A DNA stretch of 64,000 bases from Rhizophagus irregularis (GCF_026210795.1 NC_089435.1:620001-684000), one strand, 5' to 3'; numbered from the stretch's first letter, positions 47,236 to 57,717 are shown. The notes: generated by a model not told the origin, from the letters alone. Numbers and translations: made by a program.

Positions 47236-47871
47236 GAGTATATGATTATCCAGTACGGTACGAATTTGCAAACCTGTACGGTACGGTTGATCAATTTTTG
47301 TGATAATCATTTCGTACCGTACCGTACTGGTTCTATAATAATCTCTTTATATATAGAACCAGTACGGTACGGTACGAAATGATCAACCATAAAATTTAAC
47401 CAACTGTACCGTACCGTACTGGCTCTATAATAATCTCTCTATATATAGAACCAGTACAGTACAGTACGGTTATTGTTTTAAATGAACATTTTGAACATTG
47501 GTGTCCAAATTACAAAAATGAACATTTTGAACATTGGTGTCCAAATTACAAAAATGAACATTTTGGACATTGGTGTCCAAATTACAAAAATGAACATTTT
47601 GGACATTGGTGTTCAAATTACAAAAATGAACATTTTGGACATTGGTGTCCAAATTACAAACATGAACATTTTGGACATTGGTGTCCAAATTATTAAAATG
47701 GACACTGGTGTCCAATAATTATATGCTAAATGTATCGTACTGATTTTCTCTTTATTATAGTGTCAGTATGGTACGGTACGGTCATGTTGATCAAATTTTG
47801 TAATTTTGTATGGGTGATCAACCGTACCGTACAGGTTTGCAAATTCGTACCGTACCGATTATCCTACTACC
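47236..47871. mobile_element. Inverted-repeat element with GTACGG motifs
   Basis: The termini share GGTACGAATTTGCAAACC and TGTACGGTACGGTTGATC in inverted orientation. An exact 10-bp duplication TCCGATTTTT flanks the element (47226-47235 and 47872-47881), a length typical of Mutator-like elements. Inside are further palindromes (TATATATAGAACCAGTACGG twice, inverted) and a 36-bp minisatellite. No transposase is encoded, so it is non-autonomous. Confidence 0.75.
47482..47697. repeat. 36-bp minisatellite, six units
   Basis: The unit contains ATGAACATTTTGGACATTGG followed by TGTCCAAATTAC; the period is 36 bp, so both strands stay open (MNILDIGVQITK repeated on plus, a similar run on minus). GGACA...TGTCC makes each unit a small hairpin. 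Probably not a gene. Confidence 0.85.
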
Positions 47872-47881
47872 TCCGATTTTT

Positions 47882-48494
47882 CTATAAAAAAAAAATTTTT
47901 TTTGCATTTAATTTTTAAAAAATTTTAAGATTATAAATCAGAATAAAATTAAATATAAATTGACAAATAAAACTCAATATATAGATGGGTGTACAAAATT
48001 ATTTCACTTTGGATTTTCAAAAATATGATAGTAATATTCAATAGTAATTTCCCTATTTGACGATACATATAATAAATTGATTATTATAGATTAAAAAATC
48101 CCGTTATGCTCATAAATACACATTATTATAAAATTTTTTAGGGATATAAATAATCTAATCAATTTTTTAAGCAGTATACTTTATTAAAATAGATTATGAA
48201 TATTATAATTATCAAGAAAATTAGATTCAAACTCATTCAAATTATAATTCAAGAATTTTCAGTCAACAAAATTAGTCTATATTGTTATAATATGTCATTG
48301 TAATATATACTTAAAAACCATATACTTAAAAACCCATTAAATTTCATAACATATATTGTTAAATTTATTTGTATTGTCTAAAGATCAAGGTTTCACGAAT
48401 AATTATTCGTCTAAAATCATTAAACTGTAAAATAAAATAATGATAATCAATACTAATAAAGGAGGTTCCGAACTTAACTTTGACATAAAAAGTA
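47882..48494. other. Intergenic
   Basis: AT-rich, nothing recognised apart from the target repeat that begins at 48495. Confidence 0.4.
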
Positions 48495-48564
48495 AATTTA
48501 TGCTCCAAATTCGGAAAATGATAGTCTTAAACCAGGTTATTGGTTCTAGACCTGAAACTAATAT
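48495..48564 (+). repeat. 70-bp target repeat, left copy
   Basis: Starts AATTTATGCTCC and runs through CGGAAAATGATAGTC and AAACCAGGTTATTGG. The second copy is at 50487-50554; without the insertion the two copies would be adjacent. Confidence 0.8.
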
Positions 48565-48576
48565 AATTTATGTTCC

Positions 48577-50482
48577 AGGTCATGATAAAAAACTCTTCCT
48601 TCAAAAATTAAAAAACATAACAATTCCGCAGTAAAATTTTAATTTTATTTTACTCAGTTTTTTATTAAAATGGAAGATACAAGAAAAATACAAATAGCCG
48701 AAAATAAGTTTCCTATGCTTATTATGGGTGATGAAAATAGGTTTTTAAAAACTACATATTTCCAATATATACAATATTGTGAAAGTCTTAGTGCTTCATT
48801 TTTTAAGGGACGTTCAACAGAAGTTCAAAATAATATTTTAAAAGCAAATTTTGGATTAACAAATGAAGACATACTCAGTTGGGAGAATAGAGCCTCTCGT
48901 TACCAAATGACTCCTCAAAGTTTCTCATTTTTTTTACATGTTGCTATGTACTCTGCTTCTCATGGTTTTAACGCAGTATATGATGGGATACAACAGAGAT
49001 ATGCTGAAAGAAAGCAAATAATGAATGTTGTGAGAAAACATGAGGATAAGTCTAAAAAAAGAAAGGCTAAAAAGAATAAAAAGAAAAAACACCAAACTGT
49101 TGATTCTGATTCTGATCCATTAACAAATGATGAATCAGATGATTATATGCGAAATACTGTTGATGATGATGATCAAATAGGTGATGATCAAGATGTTAAT
49201 ATAAATCGGTCGATTGCGGATGCCTCTGGATCTCAATCACATGTTGATCAACCTTTTGATATGGACGTCACACCAGTAGAACCAGTATCTAATCTGGATG
49301 TTACAATGCCTCAGCCGCAGCTATTACAACAACCAGATAATAATTTATCTAATTTGACAAAATCTTCGAATAAAAAAAGAAGTCAAATAAAAATATAATT
49401 CAGCAAGTTATTACAGGTCATAAACCAGGTGATGATGGTACATCACAAGTCAGAGACATTTTGGTTTATGATATCCCAGTATCCTGGACGCCAGAAGAAA
49501 TTCTGCAAAAGTTAACATTTTGGGGGAATACTATCTCATTACAAATGAAACAACAAAAGAAATACCAAACAGTTCGTTTGAAGATAGAATTAAATTCTTT
49601 GCGTCTTACCCAGTTCGAAGGTAATGATGATCCTGTTTGGACTACGGATTTAGGGGGGATACCGGTTCGATGGTTTCCAGCAAGGTGGACACTCAAAGAA
49701 AGAAAACAACGTGAGAAGTTCCAAGCTACAATTCGAAAAATTCCAGAATCGATGACGATAGCAGCCTTATGGAAAGACCATTGCCCACATTCATTCCTTT
49801 CTGCGATTAAGGGTTTGAAAAGCTTTAAAATTATACAGACTGCAAGGGGGGATCGTAAACTTATTGGTTATTTTGAAAAGTGGGTTGATATGCGTACAGC
49901 ATTAGATAATCAATTTGATTGGGAGCAATTGCACCTGTCTTGGAATCGACATGATTCTCCATCGCAACGAACAAGGTCATTTGGTAATAATACCAACAAG
50001 GACCGGCAACGAACTTCAGGAAGTCGACAGACTGATAAAAGTAAACAGAATTCTAAGAATTCTAAAAAGAAACCACAAGAGGCAAAATCTGAGAAGCATA
50101 ATAAGCAGAAGAAAGATAAGTCCCGTAAAACATCACGATCAAAGGTCTTAGCGGAAATTTTAGATGTTTTACGTAAATTAATTTAGGATATACTAAATTT
50201 TTTTAGGTTTTAGAATAATTTTCTTTTTGTTTTATAGTGTGTTTTTTTTTTAGAAAAATATTTTTGATCTAGTCACCAAAGGATGTACGAATACCGGTAG
50301 GGTGCTTATGCATGTGAAAGTATTTGGGCAGGCATGACGGTAGATAGTTCTTTTGAACATATATTCTTAAGTCACCATTTTTTTTTATTAGTTTTTATTC
50401 GATCTTGTATTTAAACTAGATTAGTTCAATTTTGTATATTTTTCTTTTATAATAAATATTGTCCTTTGTTTAAAAAAAAAAA
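48577..50482 (+). mobile_element. ORF1-only LINE-like insertion
   Basis: A 1.9-kb insertion ending in an A run (50472-50482). It is flanked by a 16-bp duplication ATATAATTTATGTTCC (48561-48576 and 50483-50498). A poly(A) end plus a long target duplication is the mark of target-primed reverse transcription. It carries an ORF1-type coding region, and about 300 bp of 3' sequence, but no endonuclease or reverse transcriptase. It may be an internally deleted element or a non-autonomous ORF1-only lineage. Confidence 0.8.
48670..50186 (+). CDS. LINE ORF1-like RNA-binding protein, frameshifted
   Basis: Frame A (48670-49398, from ATG) begins MEDTRKIQIAENKFPML and becomes Lys-rich (KKRKAKKNKKKKH) then acidic. 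Frame B, open from about 49380 to 50186, has an RRM-like core (VYDIPVSWTPEEILQKLTFW, then VRWFPARWTLKERK and GYFEKWVDMRTAL) and a basic Ser/Lys tail. The frames overlap at a run of seven A followed by G (AATAAAAAAAGAAG). One extra A, or a -1 slip on A-AAA-AAA, would join them as about 505 residues. ORF1 proteins bind retroelement RNA as nucleoprotein; here it lies inside an insertion with a target duplication. Whether the shift is mutation, slippage or assembly error is open. The call rests on similarity of pattern to other mycorrhizal ORF1 proteins. Confidence 0.65.
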
Positions 50483-50486
50483 ATAT

Positions 50487-50554
50487 AATTTATGTTCCAA
50501 ACTCGGAAAATGATAGTCTTAAACCAGGTTATTGGTTTTAAACCTGAAACTAAT
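50487..50554 (+). repeat. 70-bp target repeat, right copy
   Basis: Matches 48495-48564 with a few substitutions (for example TTTTAAACC for TCTAGACC). The 16-bp insertion duplication overlaps its start. Confidence 0.8.
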
Positions 50555-51010
50555 AGTTTGGAGTACAAACCGAATTAGTCGAACAATTTATCATCCTTAC
50601 TAAAATCATAATTTTTTTATGAATATCTTTGAAAATTCTTTAAAGAATTTTCATTATATAAATATCCATAATATTATTTAATATTTTTGATGACATTGTT
50701 CGTTCGGTTCGGTTCAGTTAATTAAGGTTAGATCAAAGTTGTATAACATTTTTGTATTATCATGTAAAGATTAACAGTTTTGAGTTTATTTATTATGAAA
50801 CAAGGCGTTTATTTTAGGTTTCTTTTTCAGTACTTATAAAGTTAAAATATATATATGTGTAAAATTCTTACAACAAAAATTATTATTTTTTTTTTTTTGC
50901 AATTCGAATATTTCATTACAAAATAATACTTCATTCTATTTGACTTTATTAAAAAAATCTTTATACAAATAATAAATTTACCACAGATATTAAGAAAGTC
51001 ATACTTCAAT
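50555..51010. other. Upstream region of 51011-51955
   Basis: AT-rich with a T run near 50890. No distinct promoter motif can be assigned. Confidence 0.35.
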
Positions 51011-51955
51011 ATGAAAATAGTATTAAATCGTCTTAGAGAAGAAGAAACTTTTGACTGTAATTATTTTGCGCCAAGGTATTATTTTGAAACAGAATGGTGT
51101 CTTGATATGCATGGTTATATTGACAGGGAGGAATTAGATGTTCGTCTTGAAGAAATTAATAGAACAGTCGCTGAAAACCCACTACTGAGTCAAAGAGCGA
51201 AAAAGGGTCTTTTATATGTTTACGGAACTATTTCCTTTATTTTGCTTCTGTTTTTTATCTATGCCGCTTCACTTTTTGGTCGTGTTATTGCTCCCTCCAT
51301 TGTATCAATTATCAGTACTATCGCTTACTTTGGGGGTAAATATTTGGTCGACGAAGAAGCAAAACGTCGTTCAGGAAGATTTTCTGATGCTTTTAAACTA
51401 TTGTTCGATAAATATAATGCCACTGATAACCCAACTGCCAATTGGAAACTCAAGTGGCGTAACGTCCTCACTCATTATAAAGTAGAAATAAATTATACCC
51501 TTGAAAATAATAATAGTGCTAAAGGCAAGGGAAAGATAACGCCAAAGTATGCTGAGGAAGCTGAAATAGAGCTAGAAATTAATGACGCCCTCGCTGAAAT
51601 TACCGAATGTACCATCCGTTTGCACCTTTATAGAAATAATAAACTTAGAAGAATTACTAAACAGCAAGAGGAACTTGAGAGACTTCTTGCATCAAACGAG
51701 GACTACTCAGTTATTATCGATGATAAGAAATTGCCTAAAACTCCTCCCTCTAATTACATACCTGCACTCCAACCTGACAATACGCCTCCATTTAACAATA
51801 CACCATCTTCCAACAATACTGAGATTTCAATACCCTCTGTGAGGAATACTAATTCATATGAAAGTTTGAACTCTAATAATTATGCTAATCCTCTGAGATC
51901 GGCTAATTCTTCGGTTTCCTATAATCTACAGATGAGCTCTACATATACGGTATAA
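51011..51955 (+). CDS. Putative two-pass membrane protein, function unknown
   Basis: Single exon, 314 residues. Residues 1-65 are polar and charged (FETEWCLDMHGYIDREELD). Two hydrophobic spans follow at about 67-87 (LLYVYGTISFILLLFFIYAA) and 90-107 (RVIAPSIVSIISTIAYFGG), separated by a short turn, so both ends would face the same side. Next is a charged region (VDEEAKRRSGRFSDAFKLLF) with a conserved-looking WKLKWRNVL, a helical Glu-rich segment, and a long Ser/Asn/Pro-rich tail from about 240. There is no signal peptide. The layout faintly recalls small fungal ER/Golgi proteins of the Erf4 type, but I cannot support that. Codon use is balanced, more so than the F-box genes, consistent with a conserved expressed gene. 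Confidence 0.75.
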   Translation: MKIVLNRLREEETFDCNYFAPRYYFETEWCLDMHGYIDREELDVRLEEINRTVAENPLLSQRAKKGLLYVYGTISFILLLFFIYAASLFGRVIAPSIVSIISTIAYFGGKYLVDEEAKRRSGRFSDAFKLLFDKYNATDNPTANWKLKWRNVLTHYKVEINYTLENNNSAKGKGKITPKYAEEAEIELEINDALAEITECTIRLHLYRNNKLRRITKQQEELERLLASNEDYSVIIDDKKLPKTPPSNYIPALQPDNTPPFNNTPSSNNTEISIPSVRNTNSYESLNSNNYANPLRSANSSVSYNLQMSSTYTV

Positions 51956-52760
51956 AATAAAATAATTTTACCTTTTTTGCGACACGATAATCATGTTTTA
52001 TTTCCTCATTAAAACATTTTTTTTTATTTTTAGAAATAACAATCAAAATTATTATTAAACGACTTCAGTATTTAAAATAAATATTATATATATATATATA
52101 TAAATCCCAATTTTGTATAGTAATGTGACAGATCATCGGGAACATTTGCTGGTCGAGTGGGTATTTTAGAGGTTTATGTTTATGAATACGTAGACTAATT
52201 ACCATAAATAAAATATCGATCCCTATGAGAGTAAATAAATATATATATATAATAATAATATGACCATCATTATAAATAATTAAAAGTTAAATAAATTTTC
52301 ATTAAAAAGAATCAACATTAAAGAATCCTGTAAATTTTGTAAATTATAGGCAAATTTTCTATTGCTTCTCTAAATTTTTGTTTGAAAATTTATTAAGAAA
52401 GTTCTATAAAATAAATGCTTAACTTGTCCCCTGAGTTAGTAAATAACTTGGGTTATATCACCCCCTAAAATTTATATTTTACATTAATATAATTTTTTTT
52501 AAAAAAAAAAAATTATTTGTGTTATTATTCATTTCACTTTATATAGATTTTATTTATTTGGATATTATAGAACATAATGACCAAGTTTTCTTACATTTTT
52601 GATGTCTCTCATTTTTTATTGTAATCATCAAAAATTTACATTTTTTTTTTTTGAAAACTTGAGCAAAATTATATAATTATATAAAATCGATTAATAGGTT
52701 AAGTCACCCAGGTTAAATTACCCTGGGTTAAAATTAGTCTCATACATAAATAAATAAATA
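51956..52760. other. Intergenic with (TA)n tracts
   Basis: A (TA)n run lies near 52086-52103 and a shorter one near 52238. 52420-52740 has loosely inverted GGGTTA/TAACCC-like words at its ends (ACTTGGGTTATATCACC and CACCCAGGTTAAATTACC), possibly an old MITE, not defined well enough to call. Confidence 0.4.
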
Positions 52761-52965
52761 AAAAATCGCGTCTTTAAAGCGCCTAATCTAACCGATTCTG
52801 GCTTAGATTAAATTGAATAATTAATTAGATTTTTTTGTGATACATTACGTTACATTACGTTACATTACGGAACAATTTTAATAAACTATTGTAAGATGTA
52901 CAATAAATTTTACTATTTTATTGTTAATGTTTCATATTTATTACATTAGTATCATTTAATAATAG
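52761..52965 (+). repeat. Dispersed repeat, copy 2 of 17627-17885
   Basis: Inverted relative to the copy at 17627. It has a local triplication of TACATTACGT (52842-52870) where the other copy has a single divergent unit. Confidence 0.65.
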
Positions 52966-53440
52966 ATGATATGTAATATCAAAAGTTGTAAAATATATAT
53001 TATCAGTTATTCATATTATTAGTATTATAATAAAATTATTAGATAATCATCAAACCGATAATATTATGGGAGTATTGAAGTAAGAACTTATCATATTTAA
53101 TACGTTTGACTCATTAATCACATAAATCTCATAAATCACATAATGACGCAATTGACAAATTACGACAAAATTACTCAAATTAATGTCATTTATCATAATT
53201 TTAAAATCATTATTGTTAAATAATTTAGGATTATGACAAATCTTTTAATGGTAGGTCATTTACTAAATACTTTTTGTTATTATATGTCATAACTTAATAG
53301 CGTCCTGAAACTTCAGAAAAGTGTCATGAACAAATATGGAAAGAATCGCCTCTGAAATGGTATATATATATTGCAATATTGTAATTATAAATTTGTTAAA
53401 AAGTATAAATAATTAATTTTTCTCAATCATAATATTTGGA
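52966..53440. other. Upstream region of the first F-box gene
   Basis: AT-rich, with repeated TCATAAATCACATAA near 53115-53145. No gene. Confidence 0.35.
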
Positions 53441-53450
53441 TATATATAAG
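53441..53450 (+). promoter_or_regulatory. Possible TATA box of the F-box gene
   Basis: TATATATAAG lies 38 bp upstream of the ATG at 53488; a short leader would follow. The position is plausible but the composition makes chance matches common. Confidence 0.35.
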
Positions 53451-53487
53451 TACATCGTCCGCGTTTCCGTCCCTTTTTAAAGAAAAA

Positions 53488-54894
53488 ATGGTGTATTTAA
53501 TTAATGACGTGCTTTACTCAATATTTGAAGAATTAAGAAATGACAAAAAATCTCTTTATTCATGTCTTTTAGTAGACAGGACTTGGTGTGTAGTAGCAGT
53601 GCCAATTTTATGGAAAAATCCTACACGAACTGATAATCCTAATTATTATTTATCAGAAAAAGTAGTGTGTGCATTATTTAATGTAATATACTCACATTTA
53701 CCTGTAGAATTAAGAGAATATGATATTGAAACATATCAACATCCTTCATTTAATTACATTAACTTCTGGAGACATTTAGACTTTGATCATTTAAACTGTA
53801 TAATTGAACGAAAATTGATTGGAACGTCCAACGACTCCATCGTGTCTAACATAAGAAATGAGATGTTAAAATTATTTATTAATAGGGATACAAAGTTTAC
53901 TCATCTTTCCATTTACATAAATTATGATTGCCAACTCTATCAAATTTCAGGAACTGAGCATTGTTTTTCAGAGCTTGAATCTTTTTGTTATACAGGCAAT
54001 AGTGATCAGAGTATTTTAGAAGGATTAGCTAAAATATGCAAATCAATTAAAAAATTAGTATTTGATATTATTCGTTACCCCACTGATAACTCCGGATTCA
54101 TTAAACTAATTGAAGTACAAAAAAATCTAAATGACGTTTGTATCTTCCATATATATGATGGAGATGATCCAAATAATTCATTTTACAAAACTCTTGAAGA
54201 AATATTGATTAAGCATGCAAATACTCTCAAATATTTGAGAATTGATTGGAAACCTATTACAAGATTTCTTTCATATCTTGTAAATTTATTAAGTTTAGAA
54301 ATTAGAATTCCTCACTTAGTATATTATAATGAGCCAGATAATTTAAAAAATTTATCATTTCCTAATTTAAGAATCCTCAAAGTTCGACAAATTCCTTCTA
54401 AAATTATAACAAATTTAATTGAAAGTACAAAAGGAAATCTTGTTAAAATTAAAATTAAATATTGTGATAGTGATAATATAAAAAGACTTATTCAAGCAAT
54501 TTATCAGAATTGTCCAAATCTTGAATATCTAAAATTATCATTATTATCTAATGCTGATTTAATTTTTCCGGAATTTGAAGATTTATTAATTAAATGTAAA
54601 TTTTTAAATGGATTAGTTTTTAATACATATGATGATAAATTTGATTGGGTTAATTTATTCTCAATATTAACTAAATCATCACCAATTAGTTTGATTAATT
54701 TTAAATTTTTTTCTATTAAGGTACAATATATAAAAGATGTAACATTATTTCTTAATAATTGGAAAGATAGGTATCCAATATCTTTAAGTTTAACTAATCA
54801 TAATCTAAATTACTATGAAGTAAAACAACAATTACAAGATTATAAAACGAAAGGTATTATAAAAAAATGTTACTTTAATAGCGGAGAAATTTGA
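53488..54894 (+). CDS. F-box protein with LRR-like region
   Basis: Single exon, 468 residues. The N-terminus (residues 4-45: INDVLYSIFEELRNDKKSLY, SCLLVDRTWCVVAVPILWKN) is an F-box of the kind abundant in mycorrhizal fungi, which usually binds SKP1 in an SCF ubiquitin ligase. The rest has irregular leucine-rich segments (LKYLRIDWKPI, LRILKVRQIPSKIITNLIES, CPNLEYLKLSLLSNADLIF), the likely substrate-binding face. There are no membrane or signal segments. The substrate is unknown. Same family as 61566-63233, with low identity between them. In-frame start at the first ATG after a putative TATA box. Confidence 0.85.
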   Translation: MVYLINDVLYSIFEELRNDKKSLYSCLLVDRTWCVVAVPILWKNPTRTDNPNYYLSEKVVCALFNVIYSHLPVELREYDIETYQHPSFNYINFWRHLDFDHLNCIIERKLIGTSNDSIVSNIRNEMLKLFINRDTKFTHLSIYINYDCQLYQISGTEHCFSELESFCYTGNSDQSILEGLAKICKSIKKLVFDIIRYPTDNSGFIKLIEVQKNLNDVCIFHIYDGDDPNNSFYKTLEEILIKHANTLKYLRIDWKPITRFLSYLVNLLSLEIRIPHLVYYNEPDNLKNLSFPNLRILKVRQIPSKIITNLIESTKGNLVKIKIKYCDSDNIKRLIQAIYQNCPNLEYLKLSLLSNADLIFPEFEDLLIKCKFLNGLVFNTYDDKFDWVNLFSILTKSSPISLINFKFFSIKVQYIKDVTLFLNNWKDRYPISLSLTNHNLNYYEVKQQLQDYKTKGIIKKCYFNSGEI

Positions 54895-55580
54895 AAAAAT
54901 GATAATAATTTTTTATTTTATGCAACAATAAAATTTTAATCTAATGAATTTCAATACAACTTGAATTTATCTGAATAGGTTTATTTTCTTAAATTTCTCA
55001 TGGACATGTTTAATATCTTCAAAATAAAGCAATAAAGCGAATAAGGCGTGTATATTTATGCATTTACACGCCCGTTTCCCTTTTCATAAGTATGAAAACT
55101 GACCGGTTACGACACGATTTCCTGACGGATGATTTCCCGACAGGACATTTGCCGACAGGTTTGGGCAGAGTTATGTGCGAACACGTGATCAAACGGCCAA
55201 GCGTTTAGGCTATCGGGAAAATGTGCTGTCGGGAATGCGTTAGCGGGTTAGCGACTTGTCGTATTTGTCGTATGCAAGTTGAGTTGAACCGCGCCACTTT
55301 AATATGCATCGTCACATACTATGATTTTATCACTATGTGATATTGTGTGCACAATTAACTACGCGTCTTATATCTCTCGGATGCATGATAATCTATATTT
55401 GTCACTATCCCATGATTATTTATAGCATGATTATAAAATCCTAAATAAATAGCCAATAGCTATTAGATAATTTATTATGTTTATTTATAGATTTTAGGAT
55501 TTTTAATTACTACGCATCGGTAAATTTGGAGAAATTCTCTCGGAGGCTCTTTTTAACTATTTAACCAATTTAGTAAGTAA
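54895..55580. other. Intergenic with CGGGAAAT/GACAGG motif patch
   Basis: 55090-55270 is GC-richer, with recurring CCTGACGG, TTTCCCGACAGG, TTTGCCGACAGG, TATCGGGAAAATG and TGTCGGGAATG in both orientations. It begins ACGACACGAT and ends near TTGTCGTATTTGTCGT. Probably a motif-packed MITE, but the ends are unresolved. Confidence 0.4.
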
Positions 55581-55737
55581 GCGCCAATTTCATTGACGTT
55601 TCTTTAGTATAATGCCGGTATCCTCCCGTCTGCTCGACATATTTTTATTCGTAAATAAAGAACGCTAATTTCATTGATAAATCTTTAGTATAATGATCCT
55701 CCCGTTTGCTCGACAGATTTTTATTCGTAAATCATAG
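55581..55737 (+). repeat. Tandem duplication upstream of 55798
   Basis: Two units of about 75-80 bp share AATTTCATTGA, CTTTAGTATAATG, ATCCTCCCGT, TGCTCGACA and ATTTTTATTCGTAAAT. They end about 60 bp before an ATG, so they may duplicate promoter elements. Confidence 0.75.
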
Positions 55738-55797
55738 TATTCAAAAAATATAAAATGCGCTAAAAAAAGTCTCTCTCAAAAATCTCAATAAAACAAT

Positions 55798-56202
55798 ATG
55801 AATCAATTTTTTCCTACTAGTAAACAAATACAAAATCTTGCTAATAAAGCAAGAAATGGTACACTTGTTCAAATATTAACTGGAAAAGATTTGCTCAAAC
55901 CGAACCTAGAGCGTAAATTGCTATTAAATAATCAACATAGTACAATCAATGTTGATGAAATTTGGGCACATTTGACTACGTCACAACAAAAGCGTCTTTC
56001 AGATTTTGCAGATGACATAAATAATATTCGAAATTCTTCCTTTATCGAGTTAATCGCTCGAATCAATACATCAAAAACCAATACCACTTTAGGAACTTTA
56101 GGAAATAATTTTTTTAGTGGAACAAATTTTCAAGAAAATAATAGTGTAGAATCTTTGATTTTACCTTTAGGTATGGTTTACTTACAATTCTCAAGTTTTT
56201 AA
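55798..56202 (+). CDS. Hypothetical protein, 134 residues
   Basis: The reading frame has a credible protein composition (residues 5-40 PTSKQIQNLANKARNGTLVQ, then IWAHLTTSQQKRLSDFADDI), probably helical, with an Asn/Thr-rich end. No domain recognised. The last residues (LGMVYLQFSSF) may read through a GTATGG donor at about 56172. Downstream, two more copies of the TTTACGAAAGATCCTTT text (56247 and 56365) show local duplication and suggest that the true C-terminus is spliced or has changed. A duplicated upstream block (55581-55737) supports a real promoter. Function unknown. Confidence 0.5.
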   Translation: MNQFFPTSKQIQNLANKARNGTLVQILTGKDLLKPNLERKLLLNNQHSTINVDEIWAHLTTSQQKRLSDFADDINNIRNSSFIELIARINTSKTNTTLGTLGNNFFSGTNFQENNSVESLILPLGMVYLQFSSF

Positions 56203-57014
56203 TAAAGTATTAAACACCATTTGTTTCATTATTACATTAAGGTACGATTTACGAAAGATCCTTTCAATGAATCATGGTTTATTAGAGAACCTTTTAATAA
56301 AATTTCACTTTTCGAGTTTCCGTTAAAGTATTCAAAATATCACCTTTTCACTATTACCTTTAGGCATGATTTACGAAAGATCCTTTAAATATTTCACTTC
56401 TCGATCAACTATCAATATATAAGAATAAGTTTTTTTTTTTTAAGAATATTATGTTTAACGATACTTTATGATTTATTGTGTGTATAACATAAAATTTTTC
56501 ATGTCTCTATAAAATTTAAGTTTTTATTCATAAGATTTCTTCTAAATATATATACGTAAATATATTTTAAAAATTTATTTGTATTTTCTTAATTTTCAAA
56601 TATTTTGTTACAAAAGGTATAATAAAATTATTATGAAATTATGAAAAATAATTGTTTTTTATTTATTCTCAAAGTATAATCAAAGTATGAAAGTATCTAT
56701 AATTAGTATTAATTACTTTACTTTTTTATCAAAGGAAAAAAAATAAAATATTATGATAAAGTATAAAAAAGGAACTAATTGTGTAACCTTTTTTAGTCGG
56801 GATAAGCACATTGTAACTTAAAAAAATATTTATATAATATAAAATTCAAACATTTATTAAAGCTTTCATCTTGAAGGTATATTCACAACATGTTCATACA
56901 ATATTCTAAAAAGAGCGACTATTTAAAAGATACAGGTTACAGAATTATTCAAAAGTTTATTGTCGATGTCCGTCATTTTTAATTGAAAGGACTATCATTT
57001 CCAATTTCAGATTG
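56203..57014. other. Intergenic
   Basis: Holds the duplicated TTTACGAAAGATCCTTT text noted for the preceding gene, then AT-rich sequence with no gene. Confidence 0.4.
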
Positions 57015-57022
57015 GAATTTGC

Positions 57023-57502
57023 TAGAGTTTGGAACCGGTTGCACCAACCGGTTTAAAAATCGGTTCCAACCGATTTTTTGACAATTCGGTTTGACCCGAA
57101 TTCATATTCTGAAACCGGTTTGCGTTTAAAACGGGTGCAACCGGATTTCCAACCCGGTTTGATATTGAAACTTTATAGTGCTGGCCCGAATTACGAATTA
57201 AATCACGTGACCACGGCTAAATAGTTTAGCCACCGGGTAAGTTATGTTACACAAAATTTTATTACAGATAATTGTGTCCCACAAAATTTCGTATTGTGTT
57301 ACACAAGGGTTGTAATTCCGGCCGGAATTATAACTTGGCCAGATTTACGCCGATCACATTTAATTCTGGCCGGAATCATCAAATATATACGATTCGGTTA
57401 TTCGGTTTCAATCGGGTTTTGCGAAATCGGTTTGAAACGGATCGAACCGGTTGCACCCGTTTTAAATTCGGTTTTCGAAAATAGAACCGGTTCCAAACTC
57501 TA
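57023..57502. mobile_element. hAT-like MITE with CCGGTT subterminal repeats
   Basis: 480 bp, with perfect 18-bp termini TAGAGTTTGGAACCGGTT and an exact 8-bp duplication GAATTTGC (57015-57022 and 57503-57510). AACCGGTT, ATCGGTT, TTCGGTTT and ACCCGG recur throughout both ends. The central part has a palindromic CCGGCCGGAATTA. No transposase; open frames inside are incidental. Confidence 0.9.
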
Positions 57503-57652
57503 GAATTTGCATCTTATTTCATCCCTTTTCGGGTATAGCGTCAACAACGCGAATCATACAATTTTAGTTCTATTATAAATGAAATTAATAAAATGTAAGC
57601 GTCTGAATCCAAAATCATCAAATATATGACAACAGGAAATTAATCAAAAGAA

Positions 57653-57717
57653 AGTTTGTACTCGGAGCGGGCATTAGCAGTTGGCACTCTCCGATTTCTC
57701 GTACTCCCCGAGTTCAA
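57653..57717. repeat. Inverted repeat around a short loop
   Basis: AGTTTGTACTCGGAG near the start pairs with CTCCCCGAGTTCAAACT at the end (one to two mismatches), with a smaller CTCGGAG/CTCTCCGA pairing inside. Possibly a small fold-back remnant. Confidence 0.45.

Noticed and set aside
47482-47697. CRISPR array
   Set aside because: Units are directly adjacent, with no spacers, and the host is eukaryotic.
47470-47718. Overlapping 78- and 81-codon frames on both strands
   Set aside because: Produced by the exact 36-bp minisatellite period; no start context, splice sites or domain.
57272-57503. Two overlapping 70-codon frames
   Set aside because: Inside the CCGGTT MITE and caused by its motif content.
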